A stretch of 64,000 nucleotides of DNA from assembly GCA_900169235.1 (NCBI GenBank), contig FWCC01000179.1, positions 429,649 through 493,648 of the forward strand, in the 5' to 3' direction. Positions 45,993 to 58,485 of this stretch are shown piece after piece. The translations under genes were made by a program, and so were the position numbers. This DNA is from Zarea fungicola. Lineage: Eukaryota > Ascomycota > Sordariomycetes > Hypocreales > Cordycipitaceae. Each line of letters opens with the position of its first letter. Positions within the stretch are counted from its first letter, which is position 1. The notes below the pieces were generated by a model. That model ran no database searches, was not told where the DNA came from, and saw only the letters and a program-made list of their open reading frames with translations.

Positions 45993-46289
45993 ATGATCAA
46001 TTTCGCCCCTTCCGACTACTCCAGCTACCTACCAAGTTTCAAGTTACAACGGAGTACAGCTTCTACTTCCCTGCAGCGCAGTGGGTCAAGCCACATCAGC
46101 CCAGGCCAAGGTTTTGGCAGCACTGCAACCTCTCTTGTCTCCATCTATGCTAGCGCCATCTTGGTGACCATCATGATCACGGCTTTCGTGTCTGTGGCGT
46201 CCCTTACGTCCATGCGTGATGAATTCTTTCGGCGTTTCCGACCAAGTAATAGTGCTCGGAGTAGCCATCGAAAGATTCGGAAAAGATGA
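45993..46289 (+). CDS. Possible small single-TM protein
   Basis: 98 codons starting in good context (CCAAGACATGATC). The N-terminal ~45 residues are Ser-rich and polar (SDYSSYLPSFKLQRSTASTS). One membrane helix follows (TSLVSIYASAILVTIMITAF), then a strongly basic C-terminus (DEFFRRFRPSNSARSSHRKI, ending RKR), an arrangement that favours the tail on the cytosolic side. I do not recognise it. Composition and topology look protein-like, but no conservation evidence is available. Confidence 0.35.
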   Translation: MINFAPSDYSSYLPSFKLQRSTASTSLQRSGSSHISPGQGFGSTATSLVSIYASAILVTIMITAFVSVASLTSMRDEFFRRFRPSNSARSSHRKIRKR

Positions 46290-46852
46290 AACTACACGGC
46301 TATTGCTTTTGCGCGTCGGTATGGATAGAGAACCCGGCGTGGTTGCCATTGCGCGACACCAATAGGCCTTAGCCTTCAGTTAGCGAATTAGGATAGGCTA
46401 ATTGCTTAGTTGGTTGGTTAATGGTGTGGGCCATTCGCAATGTTCCAATGCAAGGCGAGTGAGTTGTCGTCCACTTCTCCACGGCAAATACAAGCTAGAG
46501 ACCAAACTGATCACAATTTATTAGCGTGTATACATGGACCAGACTGTGGCGAATGGACCTCGCAATAGTCTGCCGTCATTCGAAAAGTAACCAGTATGAC
46601 GATCCCGCCCGTCCCCAGCTTCCCCAGTTGGGCCTTCCCTCGTTTCTTTCGTCTGCTGGTACATACATAAGTCTCGCCCCATCCTCCACTCGGTGACCAG
46701 ACGACTTGGTGACCTTCTCCTTCTATCCTGCTTTGTGGTATTTACCTGTCTATGGGAAGCTGGTCTTGTTCATAGTATTGGTCCTATAACCTACATGCAC
46801 CTATAGCGCCACTTCCTACCAATTCCATCTCTATCCTGCATTGATTACGACC
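46290..46852. other. Intergenic, promoter/leader of hexose transporter
   Basis: A pyrimidine-rich stretch at 46600-46740 (CCCGTCCCCAGCTTCCCC, CTTCTCCTTCTATCC) resembles the leader of a well-expressed fungal gene. No other feature. Confidence 0.5.
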
Positions 46853-48592
46853 ATGGGTATCCTGCGCAAGGCCTCCCTGTCCAAGCCCGAGGGTGTGGTG
46901 GGCAAAACATGGCCGGCAATTGCCATGGGTTTCTTTGTCGCGTTTGGTGGTGTCCTCTTTGGGTAAGCATTGCAGCTTGAAGCTTGAAGCTTGAATACCT
47001 GCCAAATTACTCTAACACTCGCTGCAGCTATGATACCGGAACTATCAGTGGCATCATGGCCATGCCCTACTGGAGGAAGCAGTTCAGCACTGGCTTCGTC
47101 GACAACGATGGTCCAAACGTCACCACTTCGCAGCAATCCGCCATTGTCTCTATCCTCTCTGCTGGTACTTTTTTCGGTGCTCTTGCCTCGCCCTTTCTCG
47201 CCGATCGTCTTGGACGCCGGCCTGCTCTCATCATCTCAACTTGGGTCTTCAACTTGGGTGTTGTTCTCCAAACTGCCTCAACCAGCATTCCGCTTTTCCT
47301 AGCCGGCCGTTTCTTTGCCGGATTTGGTGTTGGTTTGATCTCTGCTTTGAGTATGCCGCCAATCCCTATGCCTTTGCAAGTTATATCTCTAACTGTGACG
47401 TCTAGTTCCCCTGTATCAATCAGAGACTGCTCCCAAATGGATCCGCGGGGCCATTGTCGGTGCATACCAGCTTGCCATTACGATCGGTCTACTGCTTGCC
47501 GCAGTCGTTGACAATGCGACCAAAAACCTTGATAACAGCGGCAGCTATCGAATCCCCATTGCTGTGCAGTTTGCGTGGTCTCTTATTCTGCTCGTTGGAA
47601 TGATCATCCTCCCCGAAACTCCTCGTTACCTCATTCGAGCCAACAAGATGGACAAGGCCGCCAAGGCATTGGGTAGAATCCGCCGTCTTCCAGCCGACCA
47701 CCCCGCAATTGCTGAAGAACTACACGAAATCAAGGCCAACCACGACTACGAGATGAAGCTTGGATCTCAGACATCCTACCTCGACTGCTTCCGTCCCCCT
47801 GTTCTTAAGCGTCAGCTCACGGGCTGTGCTCTCCAGGGTCTGCAGCAACTTACGGGTATCAACTTTATTTTCTATTACGGTACGCGCTACTTTGAGCGCT
47901 CTGGATTCAAGAACCCGTTTGTTATTCAGATGATTACATCGGCCATCAATGTCGCTTCCACGATACCAGGCCTCTACTTGACTGACAAGCTCGGTCGTCG
48001 TCCCCTACTGCTAACTGGTGCGATTGGCATGTGCATTTCACAATTTATTGTTGCCATGTCCGGTACCTTCTCCACAGGTCAGGATTCCAGTGGTACAGTG
48101 TATTCCACAAATGACTCCGGCCAAAAGGCAGCCGTTGCATTTGTGTGTATCTATATCTTCTTCTTTGCCTCGACGTGGGGGCCTCTGGCATGGGTTGTAA
48201 CTGGTGAAATCTTCCCCCTGCGGACACGTGCCAAGTCTTTGAGCATTACCACTGCTAGCAACTGGCTGCTCAACTGGGCAATCGCGTATTCTACACCATA
48301 TCTTGTCGATTATGGCAAAGGCTCTGCCAATCTTCAATCCAAAATCTTCTTCGTTTGGTTTGGATGCTGCTTCATCTGCATTGCCTTTGTTTACCTCTGC
48401 ATTTACGAGACAAAGAATCTGTCGCTCGAGGAAGTGGATCAACTTTACGAAGATGTGAAGTTTGCGCCCAAGTCTAGAACCTGGCGCCCAACTGAAAGCT
48501 GGCAGCAACGGGCAAGCATTTCTGCACAGGGTGCTGAGAAGGCCAGGGGTGAGAATGTCGAAAATGTTGAGAAGTCAACTGAGATTGCTTGA
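46853..48592 (+). CDS. MFS hexose (monosaccharide) transporter
   Basis: Plasma-membrane sugar/H+ symporter or facilitator of the sugar-porter family. Exons are 46853..46962, 47028..47350 and 47406..48592, giving 539 aa with 12 TM helices. Signature motifs: GVLFGYDTGTISGIMAMPYW across splice 1, DRLGRRPALI between TM2 and TM3, YQSETAPKWIRGAIVGAYQL after TM4, PETPRYLIRANKMDKAAKAL in the central loop, QGLQQLTGINFIFYYGTRYF in TM7, DKLGRRPLLL, and VVTGEIFPLRTRAKSLSITT after TM10. This set is typical of fungal glucose transporters such as RCO-3/HXT relatives. There is no long C-terminal sensor tail, so a transporter is preferred over a sensor. Intron 1 contains a small AGCTTGA triplicate. Confidence 0.93.
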
Positions 48593-49161
48593 TCCTGGCT
48601 CGAGAAATCCGCTTCAACTGGACGAAGGAGATGACTTTTCAAGATTTTATATCTGGGGTGCGTCGGTCTTTCTTTTGGATATGTTTTAATGCGAATGATG
48701 AAAGTATTCGCTTATCAATATGAAATAGACGCCTTCGTGCGACTGGGTATTCTACAGAGGGTTATTCGATGCTGCCATGGACGACTGTTTGCTAGTTGTT
48801 AATACCAATAAAGCTTTTTTAAAATGAAAATCATGTGTTGCCTGGTATTTTCAGTGCTGCGCATTTTCTAAATACTTCTTACACATGTCACTCCTGAGAG
48901 GCAAGGGCCCACGACACTTTACGTGAATTGAACCGTTTATCTGAATTCATTCTTAACTTCTAAATTCTTGAAACGCTTTCAAATCTCCTTTTGTCTAATC
49001 CTTTCTTCGCCCGTGCCAGCCGCTGTATTTTGGCAGCTAGTAGGTGTAGTCGTGAAGTATTGGTTGTGAGGAAATGGAGTTTTAGTAATCCAGATTTCCA
49101 CCATCTCCACAGGCTCAATCAATTACCTGCATAGAACGTCTTCACCAACATACAGTCCACC
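48593..49161. other. Intergenic, promoter of the AflR-type factor
   Basis: No gene. It holds the transporter 3' UTR and the regulator promoter. No clear TCG-N5-CGA (AflR-type) site is seen here. Confidence 0.5.
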
Positions 49162-50389
49162 ATGTTTACGGCGTTTAACATTAACCTAAACTCAAGGCAG
49201 GAGGAGACAAATGGCATTCTGGGGTCCAACACGGCATCCTATCCGGACACAGCTCAATACTCTCGCACGGCCTGCGACATTTGTCGTGCACGAAAGGTCA
49301 GTATCACAATCGCGCCAGCTCCGTGGCAACCCGTCTCAAATTTATTCTTGATAGTTAAAATGCATCGGCATTGGGGCGATATGTGATGAATGTATCTCTG
49401 CATCTGCTCACTGTACATACACATTTAGCTCTGGTATTGGGCCAGGGAAGAAAAGGCGTCGCAGGGTCTGGGACCCGACACTCAACGCTGACATATCCCG
49501 AGACTCACCAGCCGTACCCCACAAACCATTGCTGCCAGAAAATACAGACACACCGGATGTAATTAATGCAACCATGTGCAAGAAAGGCAAAAGTCCGGCC
49601 CACCCGCGGGAAGTATCCGAGTTGGAACTGACGCCAGCTGCCTCAGCTCCAGGCGAGTCCACGCGAAGCAGCTCCAACAGCCCAACGGCAAGGGGGCCCT
49701 CAAATAGGAATCCCATTACTTTGGGGAATCCCAGTACCGCCTTTTCTGGGGCTTCATTTGCTTTATGCCCAGGTAAACACATAAGCGCCGTTACGGTGCC
49801 ACAGGCAGGGCCGGAGTTTGAAACGGTATTCGATTTTGGAATCGACGCCGGCTTGTCGCCACTGGACCAAATCTCAAGGGAGTCGCAGCACGACTCTTTT
49901 GGCCAATGTGCTTGTGTTTCATCCATGGAAAAACAAATCCAGGATCTTAATCCTCGCACCAGTGTTGGTGTAGAAAGCCTACAAACCGACGCACTATTTT
50001 TCCATGTCGAGCAGGGTATTGACAGCTGCTCTACGCTGACGGCTTGCGGGCACTGCAGTGTCAATGAGATGAATCCAATGCTTCTCGTTAACCACATGAA
50101 CCAGCTGGCGCTCATGTTGGACGAGCTAGTCCACCGACTAATAAACTGCCAATCTGCGGATACGGCGCCTGCTCTGTTCCAGTTTGGAGGGTATAGCGTG
50201 CAAAAGACGACGATGAGATCACGACTGCTCACGAGCATGATTGGACTTCATGTCGATGACTTGAATAAGGTACTTGCGTGTTTGGAAAGCTCTTTGTCGG
50301 AGAAAGCTCGCCCACTTCTTGCAGGGGCCCAAACCATTGTTAAGAAAATGGGACAGACTTTGCTGTCATTCTCTGAGGATCCGCGGTGA
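49162..50389 (+). CDS. AflR-type Zn2Cys6 transcription factor
   Basis: Nuclear pathway regulator of the kind found in polyketide-type metabolite clusters. Exons are 49162..49296 and 49355..50389 (58-bp intron inside the zinc cluster), giving 389 aa. Splicing creates a complete binuclear cluster, residues 38-65: CDICRARKLKC then IGIGAICDECISASAHC, spacing CX2CX6CX6CX2CX6C, followed by the basic linker GKKRRRRVW. The C-terminal half contains CGHCSVNEMNPMLLVNHMNQ, then LALMLDELVHRLINCQ, resembling the AflR C-terminal domain. The middle is Ser/Pro-rich. It is convergent with an efflux transporter gene (213-bp gap). No synthase gene lies within the window, so the target pathway is unknown. Confidence 0.85.
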
Positions 50390-50602
50390 CAATAGGGTTA
50401 GAATCGTAGCGGATGGCATTGGGTTGCAGGTTTGCGATATATATGTATTAGCTCTAATCTAGGTTTCACTACATGACTCTGAAAATGCAATGCACTTTAC
50501 TTATTAAATTTGTTTTGTATGGTAGCTTAGACTAAGACCCAGGTTCTACATGCTCCATATCCCTATGGCACCGCCGATGCCTCTATATGTCTCCATGACA
50601 TT

Positions 50603-52386
50603 TTAGGCAAACAACTTTTCCCTTTTCATTGCCATGCTAGCCAAGAAGGCCACCGCACCTGTGACAAAGACAGGCACAAATGCATCTTGAATAGCCATGG
50701 CAATGACATGAATAGCTGCCTCGGCGGTCTCCTGGGCTGCATCGTCAATTAGATCGCTCCCGACACCAGCGACAGCAGAGGAAATTTCATCCGCTGTCGC
50801 ACTTGGGAAAATGCTATGCAGTCCCTGATGAGCCCTATTGACAAATACAGCGCCCGAAAGACCTGTGCCTAGAGCTATCCCCATCATCTGACTTATAGTC
50901 ATGAAGCCGACACTGTACGAAATGTCCGAAGCAGCGACCTTTAGCTGCGCGATGGGGAATCCGGCTTGGCAATAGCAACCTACGCCAACTCCTAAGATTA
51001 TGGTGTAGCCGTAAATTTTTGCATTGCTAGTGTGCTCATCGGCCGTGTCTGAAAGCGACATTAGTCAGTGCGGTCTGATGATTATAAGTGAGGTTCTTAC
51101 AGAGAAGAGCTCCGCCAATGGTCTGCAGTGCAGCGCCAAAAAGGTACCATGGGTAGTAGTACCCAGTTTTGGACATGAAATCGCCGCTGATGAGCACACT
51201 TGCGGAGAGGAACAGAATAAATGGCAGGATGTGGACTGAGGTTTGCAGTGCCGTGGCGCCTCGCGTGAACTGAAAGTACAGCGGAAGATAGTATATGGCG
51301 ATGAATGTACCAAAGGCAGAAAACACTAGTCAGTTAGTATAAAAGAGAGTAACAATGAGATACGGACGACATACTCATTGTGGTGAATAGAATAATCATT
51401 TCCGACTTTCGGAAAAAGTGAACGGGAAACATGCGGTCGCTCGTCGATGTCGCAAACGCAAAGGTTTGCTGTACACTAAATAGGGCCAATAAAGCACCAG
51501 AGAGGACAAACAGGACGATACTGCGACTATCGCTCCATCCCCATAGAACACCGCCAAAGTTCATTGCCATCATGATGCAGAGGAACGTGCCCGAGGAGAG
51601 CAGCGCACCGAGTACATCGAGCCTAGCCAGCCGTGCGCGGAGCGACACACCGGGCAAAGGGCGGTGATCCGGCAAGATGAAAATGTATATCGGGGCAACG
51701 ACGCCTCCAACACAAGGGTTGAGATAGAAAGCCCACCGCCACGTCGCCGAGCTCTGCGCAAAGGCACCGCCGACGACAGGGCCCAGGACGGTGCCAATCC
51801 CCCACCAAAAGCCAGTGAGGCTCAGATATCGCGGCCGCTCCACGTCCGTCGTGTGGGTGGACAGAATCGTCAGTAGTCCCATGTACATGCCCAGGCCGCC
51901 CACGCCAGCGAGAGCTCTGCCAACAATAAACGCCGTGATGGTCGGGGCGCCGCCGCACAGGGCCGAGGCGCCCATGAACAGGGCCAGAGCGCCGAGGAAC
52001 AACTTCTTGGCGGAGAACAGCCCAAATGCCTTGGACCATATGAGCGTGCTCGCGGCGGACGAGAGCGCAAAGGAAACGCCGAGCCAGGGGACGAGATCGA
52101 CGTGGCCAAAGGTTTTGACAATGGCCGGCTGAATAGTCGCGACAATGGTGGTATCGAGGGCGTAGAGGAGAAAGGAAGCGAGTAGAGATACAACAACAGT
52201 AAACCACTAAGACTGTTATGAGACTTCTGGATGAGTTGCCTGATGTGTAGTTGCAAAATATCGTACCTTTGCTCCGTGAATGTCTCGAGCCGAGATGTTC
52301 ATCTTTTCGTTTTCCGAACTTGCTACCTCTTGAGAGCTTCCATCGGCTGTTGCCTCTGGATTCGAGTTTTCAACAAGCATAGTCAT
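50603..52386 (-). CDS. MFS drug/metabolite efflux transporter (DHA2, 14-TM type)
   Basis: Proton antiporter exporting toxic or secondary metabolites; related to pumps such as AflT and Tri12-type families. Exons are ~52386..52267, 52206..51375, 51325..51101 and 51048..50603, giving 540 aa. The hydrophilic N-terminus (MTMLVENSNPEATADGSSQE) precedes TM1, whose ALDTTIVATIQPAIVKTFGH contains the LDxTIV motif of DHA2 pumps. Also seen: VGRALAGVGGLGMYMGLLTI, LTGFWWGIGTVLGPVVGGAF (motif C-like GPxxGG), SSATWRWAFYLNPCVGGVVA and a C-terminal GFMTISQMMGIALGTGLSGA. Introns have canonical borders and keep frame. It faces the AflR-type factor tail to tail, suggesting joint regulation but not proving it. Confidence 0.88.
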
Positions 52387-55300
52387 GATTATTGCTTTTG
52401 CGTGGATGTTTCGTTTTGCTTGACTTGGTTGACGAGGGAATTGCTTGGAGGGTTGCGATTAGAATGTAGAATAAAGAGCCATACATTGTCCTCTTAAATA
52501 TCAAAACCAGCCCCCTCCCCCCAATCAAACTGATTTATAATTCAAAGAGTGACTTGTAATCAAATTGAGATGACGGAGCAAAGTTGACTCAGGGATGAGA
52601 GCCAAAACTCCGCTTTCCCTGCCGAGACGGATGAAATGTAGCCCGATCCAACTATCGCGATGTTCGGCTGTTGCTTCATCCAAACTTGCCACAATCTACT
52701 TGGAAATATTTTTTAAAGAAAAAAAATACAGAATGGGAAAAAAAGCTAAAATGGAAAGCGTTCTTCAAGGCGTTACTCTGATTTTTGACATCTGAGGCCA
52801 GTATAATTGTGCCTTACTCGAGTGAAGTTGAAGCGATGATCTGCGTTCGTGTCCCGATTTGGATGTTTCCCAAATAGGAAATGTCTCGATCTAGACTTAT
52901 GAGACAACCCAAGTCAAGCAAAGCACAAGACACATAGGCGTAAGTCCCTTGAAATATTTTTAATCGTGAAAACTCGTACATGTTAGCCTCTTACGAAGTA
53001 CATGCTCTCCTTGAAAGATAAACGGCGAAATATACGCCGACTATTGATTGTCGTCACATTGTTTTTGTTTGGGCCATGGCAGTGAAAGCTGTACCAACAG
53101 GGTGTTGCCACTCTCTGTTTAAAACAGGCTCCATGCTCCATCTCCCCATAAGAAATTGTGGCTTAATTAAGAGGCCCAGCCTCTGTGTGCACCCTCGTCA
53201 TTCAACGTGCCAATTGCACGTTGACAGGCAGAGCAATGACATTTGACAGCCGACATTATGATACCCTGGCAGGGTCTCGCGCTAGTCGCATGGCGGCAAC
53301 TTCAGAAGCATTATCAGTATACAAGAATAAAACTTCTAGTCATCAAAATCACAGAATTACATATGTAGCCCTCGAATGTGACATAACTGGTCTTGGGGTC
53401 AATCAATGAAATCTACGCAAATTCAATAATATTATAGTCGTGAATTGGCCTGAACATTCTGTCGCCGATCTATCTCGTGCGTCAGTACCTGAGAGATTTG
53501 AGACACCGTTGTCTGCCTGGCAGAACAAACTAATTTGGCGCTCACGTATCTGATATATATACTATACTCCGTACCGACTCCTATTACAGCAGACTATAGC
53601 AAGTAAAGGATTGGTATTAACCCATGGAAAGATTGAATGAGTAAAACCACCACTGATTATGGTGTAGCAAAGTTATGCCGCTCGCTTCAGGGTAGGCCAT
53701 GGCCACGGAGGGCTCCTTTGCTGAGGTGGTCAATGTGAGAGACCTGGCCATCTAACCCAAGCGGGAAGGTCAGTTTCCTCGGACCGACGGGAGTAAACTA
53801 GAGGCAGAAATTACACTAAACTGAAGCAAGGCAGTCATGATGTTCTGTAAGGGTTGTGCCGCCCGGCCCACAAAGCGTGCAGATCACTGGACAGTCGAGA
53901 GGACGGCTGCAACATTCTGACCCAAGACAGCTTGAGTATTCATTCACATCACACAGGAGCTTCAGGATATCACAGCTGAAGCCACTCGAAGCCATCAATT
54001 ATTATCAATTACCCTCAATTAGCATCCTCATAGTAGATTGAAAGAGCTGGACCGAACCAACGCCGAATACGCGTCTGGCAGAGCCATCACAATCACCACA
54101 ATCTTGTCCCGGCAGAATCTCTCGCTAGAATTCTCTCAGAATTCCCCATTACCCCAATTTCTCATGGCAAGGGAAGCTGGTGGCAGCCCCAATTAGTTAC
54201 CAGAGAGGCAAGCAAAGCCAACCAAGTACCTGCGTGAACCCCATTTAAAAAGCATATTCGGCCCTTTTCCCGCCAGCGCACAAGGCTGCGTGCGGGCGCC
54301 ACGGCAAGCCAAGCATCGAGGCTTTTGTGGCCCCTGTCCATTTTAGCACTTTGGCGGGCACGGAACTGGTTCCCGGCTAAATTTTGTCTCCAATGCCCAA
54401 CTATAAGCGATATCTGCAACTGTTCTCGTGGGGCTGAAGCTGGTCCGCTGCTGCATGAAAGCTGGCTAGGAATGCGACGTTGGGGTGAATATTGACGTAT
54501 CCTGCAAGGACTTGCATGTATATGAGCTAAGAGGCATATATAATCAGGCAAGTTGTAGAGAACCTGCGCCGGTTTATAAAAAGCCCCAGCTACTACAATA
54601 GGCAGGTCCCATGCCATCATCTCATTAGCAATAAAACACCACAGGTCCCTTCGCCTGAATAGCATCACTTGCTCAATTGAACCACAGAAGCAACTCATCA
54701 ACGTATCAATCGCTCAATTTATGAATTCAACTCCTCAAAATCTCTCCGTCTTATTACAATGGCGTAAACGTGGCACAGCCTCTCCCCGCCTTTCAAGAGT
54801 TCCCGTCTCTCCAGTTGTTCCTCCAAATTAAAGCCAGTCATTAAGCTAGCCAGCCTCCACAAGCCACTTCCAGCCCAAATCGCACCTAAAAAAACGGCTT
54901 GGCGGGGGATATGAATCCGGGAGCAGGGCTCAAAAAACATTGCCAAGGCCCATCATCATCATCATCATCAAGGTAAAAACAAAATCAAAGCTTCGCATCA
55001 CTGGCTTTGCCATATCAGCGACCTAGGAGGGTGAATCATCTTAAAATGGAAAATAGACCTAGAGAGACCTTTAAAGCTAGCAAGGATAAGCCCTAGCTAG
55101 TTCAGCAGTAACAATGAACCGCTGAAGGTTGGCTACAGCGGACCATGCACGACAATCCCGCTCGTGCCGCAAGCATTCGGCGTTATTCTTACAGCTAACG
55201 CAAGCCCAGTTCATATTCTTGTGTGTCACGACAGGGATATATCCCCAATACTATTAACCCCGCTGGGCTTAAGCTATTAGCTGCATGACGGAGTCTCCGC

Positions 55301-55532
55301 CTTTTGGAGAGCCGTAATAGCTCGCCTTGATTACCAGAGCTTGGACGTTGTCTCGTCCCACGTAGGTAGGTATCCATTACCGACAGCTTTTATTTATTTA
55401 TTTATTATTTTATTTCTTTAATTTCGAATGATGCTGCGCTTGCATATATAAGACAATGCTTCCCTCCCCAATCCCCAACGGGAGGGCAAGTCAGTCAAGT
55501 GTCAGACAGAGTTCAGTTCAATTCACTTCACA
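52387..55532. other. Gene-poor 3.1-kb interval
   Basis: No gene recognised; frames are short and featureless. It holds an (ATC)n microsatellite at about 54954-54972 and a TTTA/TTAT tract at about 55388-55412. Promoter elements for the GH31 gene are listed separately. The interval could hide a decayed gene, but I see no protein-like remnant. Confidence 0.45.
55289..55452 (+). promoter_or_regulatory. GH31 promoter: CGG-N5-CCG palindrome and TATA box
   Basis: CGGAGTCTCCG at 55289-55299 is a perfect everted CGG pair, the type of site bound by Zn2Cys6 dimers. CATATATAAG (55444-55453) lies about 85 bp before the ATG, followed by a CCCTCCCC pyrimidine patch, fitting a TATA box and start site. Which factor binds is unknown; it is not the direct-repeat AmyR consensus. 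Confidence 0.45.
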
Positions 55533-58485
55533 ATGAGACTCTGGGGAAGCTTGCTTCTCGCCGGCCTAGCCTCTGGAGCTGTCCTTTCCAGAAGCGACAC
55601 CAGCAACAATGCGCTCGCAGCTTGCCCTGGCTACAAAGCGTCCAATGTCAAGACTAGCAACAATGGTCTGACAGCGCAGCTGTCACTCGCTGGTAAAGCC
55701 TGCAATGTGTACGGTGACGACTTGAAGAATCTTATTCTGGAAGTGACGTATGAGAATGGTAAGTCTTGTCTGAAGCTCAGTTTAGCTCTCTCACTCGCAT
55801 ACAATTTGGGTCTCCACCCCCGACCTTTTCTCAGCCACATCTCATAAACCCGAACCTCTCCCACTCATCCATGATGTTACTATCCCAGCCATCGCCTGCT
55901 AACAGCTACCAGACAACCGCCTGCATGTCAAGATCCAAGATGCCGGCAATCAAGTCTACCAGGTCCCCGACTCCGTCTTCCCACGCCCCTCGGACAAGTC
56001 GGCCGCCTCCTCCAACAAGCTGAAGTTCTCATACAAAGCCAATCCCTTCTCCTTTACTGTCGCGCGCCGCGACTCGGGTGAAGTCCTCTTTGACACCTCT
56101 GCTGCCTCGCTCGTCTTCGAGACGCAGTACCTCCGCCTGCGCACCGCCTTGCCCAATGACCCGTACCTGTACGGTCTTGGTGAACACTCGGACCCCTTCC
56201 GCCTCAACACGACCAACTATATCCGCACGCTTTGGAACCAGGACGCCTACACCATCCCCAACGGTGCCAATCTCTACGGTGATCACCCCTTCTACCTCGA
56301 GCAACGTGCGCATGGCGCGCACGGCGTCTTCCTGCTCAACTCGGACGGCATGGACATTATGATCAACCAGGACGCGGCCGGCAAGCAGTACCTCGAGTAC
56401 AACACGCTGGGCGGTGTTCTAGACTTTTACTTCTTCGCCGGCCCGACCCCCGTCGATGCCGTCAAGCAGTACGGCGCCCTGGCGGGTACACCGGCCATGC
56501 AGCCGTACTGGGGTCTTGGCTACCACAACTGCCGCTACGGCTACCAGGACGTCTTCGAGGTCGCCGAGGTTGTCTACAACTACAGCGCCGCTGGCATCCC
56601 GCTTGAGACCATGTGGACGGACATTGACTACATGGACCGCCGTCGCGTCTTCACGCTTGATCCGCAGCGCTTCCAGCTCGACAAGATGCGCGCTGTCGTC
56701 TCTCACCTCCACGCCAACGACCAGCACTACATTGTCATGGTCGACCCGGCAGTTGCGTACCAGGACTACCCGCCACTGCAGCGTGGCGTCGAGCAGAATG
56801 CCTTCCTCCTGCGCTCCAACGGCTCCCTCTGGCTCGGCGTCGTCTGGCCCGGCGTCACCGTCTTCCCGGACTGGTTCGCCAAGAACACGCAGGCGTACTG
56901 GACCAACGAGTTCAAGATCTTCTTTGACAAGAGCACGGGTCTGGACATTGATGCGCTCTGGATCGACATGAATGAGCCTAGCAACTTCCCGTGCAACTTC
57001 CCCTGCGACGATCCCTATGGCTCGGCCGTCGGCTTCCCCCCGCCTGCGCCGCCCGTCCGCGCACCTCCGCGCACGATCCCCGGCTGGCCATGCGAGATCC
57101 AGCCCGGCGGCTGCGGCAAGAAGCGCGGCACCTTGGACGACGAGGTCGCCCGCGGCCTGTTTGACGAAACCAACCCCAACGTCGCGCCGCGAACCAACAC
57201 CGACGCCCTCGTCCTCCCCGCCCGCGCTGCCGCCGCCGGCGACCAAAAGGGCCTCCCCGGGCGCGACCTCCTGTACCCCAAGTACGCCATCCACAACAAG
57301 GCGGCCTTCCAGGACGACTGGAACGCCGACAAGGGCGGCATCTCCAACCACACGGTCAACACGGACGTGATCCACCAGAACGGGTTGGCCATGTACGACA
57401 CGCACAACCTCTACGGCTCGCAAATGTCCACCTTTTCGCACAACGCCATGCTCGCCCGCCGCCCCGGCCTCCGCCAGCTCGTCATCACCCGCAGCACCTT
57501 TGCCGGCGCGGGCAGCAAGGTCGGCCACTGGCTCGGCGACAACACCTCGACGTGGCAAAAGTACCGCGAGTCCATCCGCGGCATGCTCGCCTTCACCTCG
57601 CTCTTCCAGTTCAACATGGTCGGCTCCGACGTGTGCGGCTTCTCCGGCGCCACCACCGAGGAGCTCTGCGCGCGCTGGGCCACCCTCGGCGCCTTTTACA
57701 GCTTCTACCGCAACCACAACGAGGCCGGCGCCCCCAGCCAGGAGTTTTACCGCTGGCCCTCCGTCACCGCCGCCGCCCGCAAGGCCATCGGCATCCGCTA
57801 CCGCCTGCTCGACTACTTCTACACGGCCATGCAGCGCGCCGCCACAGACGGCACCCCCAGCATCGCGCCGGTCTTCTTCCACTACCCGCAGGACAAGGCC
57901 GCGTGGGCGCTCGAGCTGCAGTATTTCTTCGGCCCCGGCATCATGGTCGCCCCCGTGACGGAACAGGGGGCCACCAGCGTGTCCGTGTACCTCCCCGAGG
58001 ACAACTACTACGACTGGTACACGCACAAGGTCATCCACGGCAAAGGCGGTGCGTACACCTTCAACGACGTCGACGTCACCACCATCCCCCTGCTCATCCG
58101 CGGGGGCGTCATCATCCCTCTGCGCGCCCAGTCGGCCAACACCACCACCGAGCTGCGCAGGCAGGACTTTGAGCTCCTGATCCCTCTCGACGAGCACGCG
58201 TCGGCAAGGGGGGAGCTGTACATGGACGACGGCGTGTCAGTGGAGCAGAAGCGCGGCAGCGTCACGGACCTCACCTTTACGTATGCAAAGGGCGTGCTCA
58301 CTGTGGGCGGCACGTTTGGCATCGGTAACCTCCCGCGCATCACAAAGGTGACGATCCTCGGCGAGAACTGCAAGGTCAAGACCGCGGCCGCGGCCAAGGG
58401 CGGCTCGGCGTCCGACGAGGGCAAGCGTAGCCGTTCCGTCACGGTCAACATTTCGCTCAACGCGGCTAGCACGACCACGATCTAA
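55533..58485 (+). CDS. Secreted alpha-glucosidase, GH31
   Basis: Extracellular exo-enzyme releasing glucose from maltose/starch oligosaccharides. Exons are 55533..55758 and 55913..58485 (154-bp intron with GCTAAC branch), giving 932 aa. Signal peptide: MRLWGSLLLAGLASGAVLS. A galactose-mutarotase-like N-domain contains NDPYLYGLGEHSDPFRLNTT. The catalytic barrel carries the nucleophile Asp (~427) in DALWIDMNEPSNFPCNFPCD and the acid/base Asp (~618) in VGHWLGDNTSTWQKYRESIR, plus MWTDIDYMDRRRVFTLDP. C-terminal β-domains follow (GIMVAPVTEQGATSVSVYLP, IPLLIRGGVIIPLRAQSANT). Several sequons suggest N-glycosylation. Codon third positions are strongly C/G, producing a 592-codon antisense frame that is an artefact. 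Confidence 0.95.

Noticed and set aside
51437..51447. TCG-N5-CGA AflR-type site in the efflux-pump gene
   Set aside because: The match lies in the coding exon, not in a promoter, and is a single occurrence.
56419..58197. 592-codon open frame antisense to the GH31 gene
   Set aside because: It lies entirely inside the catalytic coding region, is Val/Gly/Glu/Ala-rich without any fold signature, and is explained by strong C/G third-position bias of the sense gene.
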